37,136 nucleotides of DNA from contig CAIVXW010000345.1 in the NCBI GenBank assembly GCA_903910005.1, positions 1 to 37,136 on the forward strand, in the 5' to 3' direction. A model generated the notes under the pieces. That model saw only the letters and a program-made list of their open reading frames with translations, was not told where the DNA came from and made no database searches. The stretch is from an uncultured Methylococcaceae bacterium. GTDB lineage: Bacteria > Pseudomonadota > Gammaproteobacteria > Methylococcales > Methylococcaceae. The position numbers were made by a program, and so were the translations under genes. This document shows, one piece after another, positions 7,494-13,764 of this stretch. How positions within the stretch are numbered: the first letter of the stretch is position 1; the number at the start of each line of letters is the position of its first letter.

Positions 7494-8072
7494 ATGGCAA
7501 TCACTTTGCAAAAAGGCGGCAACGTCAGTCTCTCCAAAACCGATCCGGGCCTGGTCAATGCCGTAATTGGCCTTGGCTGGGACGCCCGCTCCACCGATGG
7601 CAGTCCCTTCGATCTGGACGGCAGCGTTTTCCTGCTGGGCGATAGTGGCAAGGTGCTGTCCGACGCCCATTTTGTGTTCTACAACCAGAAAACCTCACCT
7701 GATGGGGCCGTGGTTCATTCCGGCGACAACAAAACCGGTGCCGGCGAGGGAGATGATGAACAAATCAAAATCAACCTGCCCAAGGTCGATACCGCCATTC
7801 AGCGGGTTGTTTTTGCCGCCACCATCCATGAAGCAGAGACCCGTCGGCAAAATTTTGGCCAGGTACGCAACGCCTTCATCCGGGTGCTTAACCAGGACAG
7901 CAACACCGAACTGGCCCGTTTTGACCTGTCGGAAGATTACTCCACCGAAACGGCGATGGTGTTCGGTGAAATCTACCGCCACAATGGCGAATGGAAATTC
8001 AGGGCAGTCGGTCAGGGATTTGCCGGTGGACTCCAGGCACTGGCTACTGATCACGGCGTTAACGTCGGTTAA
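7494..8072 (+). CDS. terD: TerD-family calcium-binding stress protein
   Basis: A perfect AAAGGAGG (7478-7485) precedes the ATG at 7494, suggesting high expression. The 192-residue product starts MAITLQKGGNVSLSKTDPGL, the usual TerD/TerE opening, and continues with 'IGLGWDARSTDGSPFDLDGS' and a 'HSGDNKTGAGEGDDE' acidic loop that provides the calcium ligands. Such proteins belong to tellurite-resistance and envelope stress modules; the biochemical role is not settled. TerD and TerE paralogues cannot be told apart with certainty. It sits between pgpA and an AIM24-family gene; the membrane TerC-like partner is two genes upstream. Confidence 0.9.
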   Translation: MAITLQKGGNVSLSKTDPGLVNAVIGLGWDARSTDGSPFDLDGSVFLLGDSGKVLSDAHFVFYNQKTSPDGAVVHSGDNKTGAGEGDDEQIKINLPKVDTAIQRVVFAATIHEAETRRQNFGQVRNAFIRVLNQDSNTELARFDLSEDYSTETAMVFGEIYRHNGEWKFRAVGQGFAGGLQALATDHGVNVG

Positions 8073-8084
8073 CCGGAATCGGCC

Positions 8085-8783
8085 ATGCCCTGCTTTACCG
8101 TCACTGGCGAGGTAGACCCTTTCCTCCATGTCACCCTGGAAGCGGGTGAAAAAATCTTCTGTGAAACCAACGCCATGGTGATGATGGAAGACACCCTCAG
8201 AATCAAGGGGCAAATGAAGGGCGGATTGGGTCAGGCACTGATGCGGAGTTTTACCGGTGACGAGGGATTGTTTCAGCAGCAAATTGAAGCCGTGACGGGG
8301 AGGGGAGACTGTCTGCTCTCGCCCCGGCTTCCAGGGGGCATTGCCCTGCTCAACGTCGCTCCCCAGGCGGCCTATACCCTGTCCGATGGCAGTTTCGTGG
8401 CGGCAGAGGCGGGAGTGGAACTGCGTTCCCGCATGAATTCGGTCGGGGGTGGGTTATTTGGCGGTACCGGCGGTTTTATCGTCATGGAAGCCCATGGCCA
8501 GGGTCAGTTGGCGGTATCGGGGTTTGGTTCGCTTTTCACCCTGGCAGTACAGCCAGGACGGGAAGTAGTGATCGATAACAACCACGCAGTCGCCTGGTCA
8601 TCCAGCCTTGAGTACGAGGCAGGTTTGCCGCCCCATGCCAGTGGGGGATTTTTCGGATCGCTGGTGGGATCCGCCACGACCGGTGAAGGTCTGGTACTCA
8701 AGTTCCGGGGCAGTGGCAACGTAGTCGTCTGCTCCAGAAACCGCACGCTGTCAACAACCCTGCTGCAGGGGCAGGCAGGGTGA
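8085..8783 (+). CDS. AIM24 / TIGR00266-family protein
   Basis: The 232-residue protein belongs to the AIM24 family: it opens with a beta-sandwich segment 'PFLHVTLEAGEKIFCETNAMVMMEDTL', then the Gly-rich 'GGLFGGTGGFIVMEAHGQG', 'LAVQPGREVVIDNNHAVAW' and 'SGGFFGSLVGSATTGEGLVLKFRGSG'. The yeast relative acts in mitochondrial inner-membrane organisation; bacterial members are often next to ter genes and have no established reaction. It begins 12 bases after the TerD-family stop, so the two are probably co-transcribed. A very stable hairpin follows at 8837-8864. Confidence 0.88.
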   Translation: MPCFTVTGEVDPFLHVTLEAGEKIFCETNAMVMMEDTLRIKGQMKGGLGQALMRSFTGDEGLFQQQIEAVTGRGDCLLSPRLPGGIALLNVAPQAAYTLSDGSFVAAEAGVELRSRMNSVGGGLFGGTGGFIVMEAHGQGQLAVSGFGSLFTLAVQPGREVVIDNNHAVAWSSSLEYEAGLPPHASGGFFGSLVGSATTGEGLVLKFRGSGNVVVCSRNRTLSTTLLQGQAG

Positions 8784-8836
8784 TACCGCCGGGGTCACAC
8801 CCTTTTCGGCCAACACCATACGAATGAGTCGATTAC

Positions 8837-8864
8837 CCCCCCCGTGAACGGTTTCACGGGGGGG
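8837..8864. terminator. Very stable 12-bp hairpin after the AIM24 gene
   Basis: CCCCCCCGTGAA (8837-8848) pairs perfectly with TTCACGGGGGGG (8853-8864) around CGGT. It lies 53 bases past the AIM24 stop codon. There is no T-tract, so it may act as a 3' mRNA-stabilising end or be a transposon-end relic rather than a classical terminator. Confidence 0.45.
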
Positions 8865-9232
8865 TGCCTGGCCTGAGTGGTCAATATGCCACAGAGCGGG
8901 TGGCTCACACCCTGGCCCGGTACGATCAATGGGCGCGATGCAGGCTTCAGATTTTCCCCGAAGTCCTCGGGGAAGCACGGAAAAAGGGCCGCCCCAAACA
9001 GGCACTGGCAACCCGCCTCTTGCGACTTCAAACTCTCGGGGCCGCTTTAGTCAATAACCCCGCCCTAAAGGACGGGGCTTGCAAAACACCGCAAGCCTGA
9101 GATTGACCCGCCTAAGTGCAGAACATCGCACCACGTTGTACAAATGTCAGTTTTCGTACCGTATTCCGAGGCTCACTTCAAGACGCTCAAATACCGTCCC
9201 GAATTTCCCGCCCGGTTCGGTTCGCGGGATGT
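8865..9232 (-). mobile_element. Non-coding stretch with an IS200/IS605-like end
   Basis: No credible gene is present. The imperfect hairpin CCCCGCCC-TAAA-GGACGGGG at 9058-9077, read on the minus strand as CCCCGTCC...GGGCGGGGTTATTGAC, resembles the right end of IS1341/IS605-type (TnpB) elements. No tnpB frame flanks it on either side, so it would be a relic. The family assignment comes from the look of the end and is tentative. Confidence 0.35.
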
Positions 9233-9473
9233 GTCAATGACATTGAGACACGGGATTGCAGGAAATTAGTGTAGAAAGTTAATGTGGCTCGGGGGCGGTG
9301 GGTCGGGTTTCCTCCGTGGTTGAGTTGGGTTTGGTGGTTAAGTTGGGCTTTGCAGGTGGATTGATCCAGGCGGCTTCGGGTAAGGCGGGGGCGGTGGGGC
9401 AACGACCTCTGAAGCGTTCCGGGTGCTGTTCATAAGCCGCTGCCAGAACGGCATTTCGCCTGGCAATGATAGC
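9233..9473 (-). mobile_element. IS3-family transposase remnant (OrfB C-terminus and terminal region)
   Basis: On the minus strand the frame ending at 9279 reads RRNAVLAAAYEQHPERF, then about 15 residues later 'LPEAAWINPP', and stops at TAA. This is the C-terminal tail of IS3-type integrase-core transposases ('AAYEAHPERF....PP.PP..AWINPP'). Past the stop, GTCTCAATGTCATTGACACA (9251-9232 read on the minus strand) resembles an IS3 terminal region. Everything N-terminal to the tail is missing and is replaced by an IS5-type fragment at about 9474. Confidence 0.65.
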
Positions 9474-9627
9474 GATTCGGGGAGCAGATGCCATTGCGTG
9501 CCACTACGCAGAATCCACACGACGGCGTTCAAAAACGCCAGGCAACGCGCTTCATTGCCCACTCGCACCTGCGGGAGGGTTTGCAGAATTTGATGAATTA
9601 CTTGTCATTGTATGCTGCTGAGTTCAT
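9474..9627 (-). mobile_element. IS5-family transposase remnant (N-terminus, frameshifted)
   Basis: The minus-strand ATG at 9627 reads MNSAAYNDK and then stops. One frame over, the sequence continues ILQTLPQVRVGNEARCLAFL and NAVVWILRSGTQWHLLPE, a typical IS5-family N-terminal domain (DUF4096-like). Homology ends at about 9474, where the IS3 tail begins. A frameshift plus truncation makes this a dead fragment. The two remnants form a nested or recombined junction. Confidence 0.68.
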
Positions 9628-9795
9628 GTCGGTTTGCCATGCGAAAAAACGCGAAGGTCTACACAGGCGGCTGTCTTATGTCAACAGAACCTAGACAATT
9701 CCGGGTGAGGGGAGCCGAATGGCGCGAATGCGGAAAGTTGGCTCAAGGGACTGACCGGTGGTCAGGATGGCCTCGCTACCATGCTGTGTTTCCGG

Positions 9796-9835
9796 TTGAC
9801 CGCCGGAGGGGATAGGCTATATCTTTGCCGGTCAA
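9796..9835 (+). promoter_or_regulatory. bioB promoter with an inverted repeat
   Basis: TTGACC (9796-9801) and TATATC (9818-9823) are spaced 16 bases apart. The inverted repeat TTGACCG (9796-9802) / CGGTCAA (9829-9835) brackets the -10 region and could be an operator. It does not match the classical BirA or BioR boxes as I know them. Confidence 0.45.
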
Positions 9836-9880
9836 ACTGAACCCGATCGCATTCCCGTCAACCTTCAGGAGTTTTCCATC

Positions 9881-10882
9881 ATGTACCTTGCCGAACACCC
9901 GGCATCCGCCTCCGGTTCCTTGCCCGCGTTACGTCACGACTGGCATCTGGCTGAGGTGGAGGCTCTGTTTGCCCTGCCGTTCAACGATCTCATTTTCCTG
10001 GCACAGGGCGTACACCGTCAGCATTTCGATCCGGCAGATATCCAGATCAGCCGGTTGCTCAGCATCAAGACCGGTGCCTGTTCCGAGGATTGTGCCTATT
10101 GTCCCCAAAGTGCCCACTATGACACCGGGCTGGGCCGTGAAGCCCTGATGCCGCTGGATGCGGTGCTGGCGGCAGCGCGTGAGGCCCGTGAGCAGGGAGC
10201 CAGCCGTTTCTGTATGGGGGCGGCCTGGCGCAGTCCCCGCGACAGCGATATTGAGCAGGTTTGTGCCATGGTCGAGGGCGTCAAGGCACTGGGTATGGAA
10301 ACCTGCGTGACCCTGGGTATGCTGACCGATGCCCAGACCGGCCAGCTCAAGTCGGCTGGACTCGATTACTACAATCATAATCTGGATACTTCCGAGGCGT
10401 TTTATTCCAGCATTATTTCCACCCGTACCTACCAGGATCGGCTGGAAACCCTGGCGCGGGTTCGGGAGGCCGGTATCAATGTCTGTTGTGGCGGCATTGT
10501 CGGCATGGGCGAAACCGCCCGTGACCGGGCCAGCCTGTTGCTGACACTGGCCAATCTGCCGAAGCATCCGGAGAGCGTGCCCATCAATCTGCTGGTACGG
10601 GTCGAGGGGACGCCGCTGGCCGCCACCGATGACCTTGATCCGCTGATTTTCGTGCGTACCATCGCAGTGGCGCGGATTCTCATGCCGGCTTCGCGGGTCA
10701 GGCTTTCGGCCGGTCGCGACCGGATGAGTGACGAGATGCAGGCTTTGTGTTTTCTGGCCGGGGCCAATTCAATTTTTTACGGCGAGCGGTTGCTGACCAC
10801 CGACAACCCCGAGGCAGTGCGCGATCGGCAGTTGTTTGCCCGTCTGGGACTCACCCTGTCCGGTTACGGGCTGGACGGCTGA
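9881..10882 (+). CDS. bioB: Biotin synthase
   Basis: This radical-SAM enzyme inserts sulfur into dethiobiotin to form biotin. The start at 9881 has AGGAG at good spacing. In the 333-residue protein the [4Fe-4S] cysteines are Cys67, Cys71 and Cys74 (CSEDCAYC). The second-cluster ligands are Cys112 (FCMGAAW), Cys143 (ETCVTLG) and one of Cys203/204 (NVCCGGIVGMGE), with the conserved Arg in VRLSAGRD. It is the first gene of bioBFHC; its TGA shares one base with the bioF ATG. Confidence 0.97.
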   Translation: MYLAEHPASASGSLPALRHDWHLAEVEALFALPFNDLIFLAQGVHRQHFDPADIQISRLLSIKTGACSEDCAYCPQSAHYDTGLGREALMPLDAVLAAAREAREQGASRFCMGAAWRSPRDSDIEQVCAMVEGVKALGMETCVTLGMLTDAQTGQLKSAGLDYYNHNLDTSEAFYSSIISTRTYQDRLETLARVREAGINVCCGGIVGMGETARDRASLLLTLANLPKHPESVPINLLVRVEGTPLAATDDLDPLIFVRTIAVARILMPASRVRLSAGRDRMSDEMQALCFLAGANSIFYGERLLTTDNPEAVRDRQLFARLGLTLSGYGLDG

Positions 10883-12117
10883 TGCAGACGCAGGCCGGGC
10901 CTTACTGGCAAAAACGCTTGCAGGATCGGTTGGCGGCGGTGGATGCGGCCGGTCTGCGCCGGGTTCGTCGGGTATTGTCCGGCCCGCAGCAGGTGATGGT
11001 GCAGGTGGATGGACGCGCCCTCCTCAATTTCAGCAGTAACGATTATCTGGGGCTGGCCAGTCATCCCGAGGTGGTGGCGGCCTTGCGTGATGCCGCGACC
11101 CGTTACGGGGTCGGGTCCGGGGCTGCCCATCTGGTGTCGGGCCATTCAGCGGCCCATGAGGCTCTGGAACAGGCGTTGGCTGATTTTACCGGGCGGGAAC
11201 GCGCCCTGCTGTTTTCGACCGGTTACATGGCCAATCTGGGTATTTTGTCTGCCCTGGCCGGGCGGGGTGACTGGATTTTGCAAGACCGGCTCAATCATGC
11301 ATCCCTGCTGGACGGTGCCCTGTTGTCACGAGCCCGCCTGATCCGTTATCCCCACCTGGATGTGGCCGCCCTGGATCGTCGTCTGTGTGCGTGTCCGGTA
11401 GCCAACCGGCTGGTCGTTACCGACGGGGTGTTCAGCATGGATGGTGATCTGGCTCCGTTGCCCGAACTGGCCCGCCTGGCCCGCCGTCGGGAGGCCTGCC
11501 TGATCGTGGATGATGCACACGGACTGGGGGTGCTGGGAACGAACGGGGAGGGCAGTCTGCAACACGGCGGTGTCAGTGACCCGGCGGCGGTACCGGTGCT
11601 GATGGGAACCCTGGGCAAGGCTCTGGGAACATTCGGTGCCTTCGTGGCCGGTTCGGTTGATCTGATTGATTGTCTGCTGCAAACCGCACGTACCTTTGTT
11701 TATACCACCGCCCTGCCACCGGCTCTGGCGATGGCTACCCTCACCAGTCTCAGGCTGGTGCGGGAGGAAGCCTGGCGCAGGACGCGGTTGTTGCAACAGG
11801 TGACGCGGTTGCGGGCCGGATTGACCGCCTGCGGTTGGCACGGCCTGCTGTTGCCGTCGATTACGCCGATTCAGGCCTTGATTCTGGGCAGCAACCGGCG
11901 GGCGGCCGAAGCCGGACAGCAGTTGGCCCGGGCGGGATTTTGGGTAGGGGTCATTCGTCCGCCGACGGTGCCCGAGGGCACCGCCCGTTTGCGGATTGCC
12001 CTGTCGGCCCTGCATACCGAAGATCAGGTTGATGCCCTGGTTGCGGCTTTGGACGCCCTCCTCACGCAGTGGATGCCTGAAGATCGCTTCAACCCGGCGG
12101 GAGGGATCGCATGCTGA
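10882..12117 (+). CDS. bioF: 8-amino-7-oxononanoate synthase
   Basis: This PLP-dependent enzyme condenses pimeloyl-ACP (or -CoA) with alanine, the first step of the biotin ring pathway. The 411-residue protein carries the family signature 'FSSNDYLGLASHPEV', 'GVGSGAAHLVSGHSAAHEALE', 'VVTDGVFSMDGDLAPLPEL', the cofactor Asp/His in 'LIVDDAHGLGVLG', and the PLP lysine in 'GTLGKALGTFGAF'. The start at 10882 (MQTQAGPYWQ) overlaps the bioB stop by one base; upstream extension would run inside bioB. The C-terminal end overlaps bioH by 7 bases. The length is slightly above the usual ~385-400. Confidence 0.95.
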   Translation: MQTQAGPYWQKRLQDRLAAVDAAGLRRVRRVLSGPQQVMVQVDGRALLNFSSNDYLGLASHPEVVAALRDAATRYGVGSGAAHLVSGHSAAHEALEQALADFTGRERALLFSTGYMANLGILSALAGRGDWILQDRLNHASLLDGALLSRARLIRYPHLDVAALDRRLCACPVANRLVVTDGVFSMDGDLAPLPELARLARRREACLIVDDAHGLGVLGTNGEGSLQHGGVSDPAAVPVLMGTLGKALGTFGAFVAGSVDLIDCLLQTARTFVYTTALPPALAMATLTSLRLVREEAWRRTRLLQQVTRLRAGLTACGWHGLLLPSITPIQALILGSNRRAAEAGQQLARAGFWVGVIRPPTVPEGTARLRIALSALHTEDQVDALVAALDALLTQWMPEDRFNPAGGIAC

Positions 12118-12893
12118 AACCGGAATCAGGTCTTTATACCCGCACCCTGGGTCAGGGGACGGATCTGGTGCTGGTGCATGGCTGGGGCATGCACGGTGCG
12201 GTGTGGGGGGATTTTGCCGAACGCCTGGCCAGTCAGTTTCGGGTGACGCTGGTGGATCTGCCCGGTCACGGCCGTAGTCCGGCCCTGACGCCGTTTTCGC
12301 TGCAACCGGTGACCCGGGCCGTGCTGGAAGCGGTACCCCGACGGGCTCACTGGCTGGGCTGGTCGCTGGGTGCCCTGATTGCCCTGAACGTCGCCCATTG
12401 CCATCCTGACCGGGTCAATCGGCTGATTTTGCTGGCGGGTAGCCCCCGCTTTCTGGCGGATACTGACTGGCCAGGACTGGAGCCCGGCTTGCTGGAACGC
12501 TTCGCTGATGACTTTGCCAGTGATTATGCCGCCAGTCTCCGGCGGTTTTTGCTGTTGCAGAATATGGGGCAGGATCAGGCCAGGGTTTTTCACAAGCAGT
12601 TGGCGGCCCGCTTGCTGGACTGCCCCCGGCCAGACCCGGGTGCCCTGGCGGGAGGGCTTGGCCTCCTGAAGGAAACCGATCTGAGGGCGGTGCTGGCCGG
12701 TCTGAGCCAGCCGGTTCTGCAGATTCTGGGGGGGCGGGATCGGCTAACACCACGGGAACTCGGCCCGGCCATGCGCCGGTTGGGAGGACGGTGTGAAGTC
12801 CACCTGCTGGACAGTGCCGGTCATCTGCCTTTTCTGACTCACCAGGACGAGACCCTTAGCCTGATCCGCCGTTTTTTGTCAGGTCAGCCATGA
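12111..12893 (+). CDS. bioH: Pimeloyl-ACP methyl ester carboxylesterase
   Basis: This alpha/beta hydrolase cleaves the methyl ester of pimeloyl-ACP, ending the BioC-BioH pathway to the pimelate moiety. In the 260-residue protein, 'LVHGWGMHGAVW' forms the oxyanion region, the nucleophile Ser85 lies in GWSLGA, the acid is the Asp in 'GGRDRLTP', and the His is in 'DSAGHLPFL'. Spacing matches E. coli BioH. The ATG overlaps the end of bioF by 7 bases and its TGA overlaps the bioC ATG. Its place between bioF and bioC makes the specific call safer than a generic hydrolase. Confidence 0.93.
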   Translation: MLKPESGLYTRTLGQGTDLVLVHGWGMHGAVWGDFAERLASQFRVTLVDLPGHGRSPALTPFSLQPVTRAVLEAVPRRAHWLGWSLGALIALNVAHCHPDRVNRLILLAGSPRFLADTDWPGLEPGLLERFADDFASDYAASLRRFLLLQNMGQDQARVFHKQLAARLLDCPRPDPGALAGGLGLLKETDLRAVLAGLSQPVLQILGGRDRLTPRELGPAMRRLGGRCEVHLLDSAGHLPFLTHQDETLSLIRRFLSGQP

Positions 12894-13726
12894 GTCACCC
12901 GGCAGTATTCTGCGGTGAAGGGGGCGTGCCCGAGAAGCACTGGGTCGGGCGTTCGTTTGGCCGGGCGGCGGACGGTTATGATGGTTTGGCGGGTCTGCAG
13001 CGAACCACGGCCGATGCCGTGCTGGCCGGTTGGTTTGCCCGAACCACCCGGCACAGGCCTGACTGGATTCTTGACGTGGGAGCCGGTACCGGTTATCCGA
13101 CCCGCCATCTGCACCAACACTGGCCGGAGGCCCGGGTGTTGGCAGTTGATCTGGCCGAGGGCATGCTGCGGGTGGCCCGGCGACACTGGCCTGATGCTGA
13201 CCCGCTCCACTGCGTGGTGGGCGATGCCGAAACCCTGCCAGTGGCGGATGGCGGCGTGGATATGCTGTTTACCAATCTGGCTTTGCAGTGGTGCAGCTCG
13301 GTGACGGCTGCCTTCAGCGAGTTTTACCGTGTCCTCAAGCCAGGCGGTCAACTGGCATTCAGTACCTTTGGCCCGGCCACCCTGCATGAACTCAGGGCAG
13401 CCTGGGCCTCGGCGGATGACCATACGCATGTGAGCCATTTTCCCGAACCGGATATCTTGCGAACCGCGCTGGACGGCTGCGGGTGGGCCGGGGTTGAGTT
13501 GCACTCAACCCTGACGCGCTTGCAGTATGCCGGTGTACTTGACCTCATGCACGAATTGAAAGGCCTGGGTGCCCACAACCTGACCCGCAACCGTGCCCGC
13601 CATCTGCAGGGTAAATCGGCCTGGCAACGCATGGTGGCGGCATACCCGGCTGACCGGAACGGTGAGGTCTGGGCCAGTTTTGAGGTGATTGCGGGGTATT
13701 GCCGAAAGCCGGTGTCGGGCAAATGA
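12890..13726 (+). CDS. bioC: Malonyl-ACP O-methyltransferase
   Basis: BioC methylates malonyl-ACP so that fatty acid synthesis can build the pimeloyl chain. The 278-residue protein has the SAM motif ILDVGAGTGYPTRHL (60-74), the post-I acid in 'VLAVDLAEGML', 'GDAETLPVADGGVDMLFTNLALQW' and the later 'RVLKPGGQLAFSTFGPATLHEL' block that is typical of BioC rather than generic class I methyltransferases. Its ATG overlaps the bioH stop. In related bacteria bioD follows bioC, but here the operon ends, facing ppk1 38 bases away. Confidence 0.94.
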   Translation: MSHPAVFCGEGGVPEKHWVGRSFGRAADGYDGLAGLQRTTADAVLAGWFARTTRHRPDWILDVGAGTGYPTRHLHQHWPEARVLAVDLAEGMLRVARRHWPDADPLHCVVGDAETLPVADGGVDMLFTNLALQWCSSVTAAFSEFYRVLKPGGQLAFSTFGPATLHELRAAWASADDHTHVSHFPEPDILRTALDGCGWAGVELHSTLTRLQYAGVLDLMHELKGLGAHNLTRNRARHLQGKSAWQRMVAAYPADRNGEVWASFEVIAGYCRKPVSGK

Positions 13727-13764
13727 CCCGGCTGTCGGCGTCAGGTGTTATTGACGGTGAAGGC

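Noticed and set aside
8864..9100. 78-residue plus-strand frame after the AIM24 gene
   Set aside because: No ribosome-binding site, it runs into a transposon-end hairpin, and both strands show equally poor frames.
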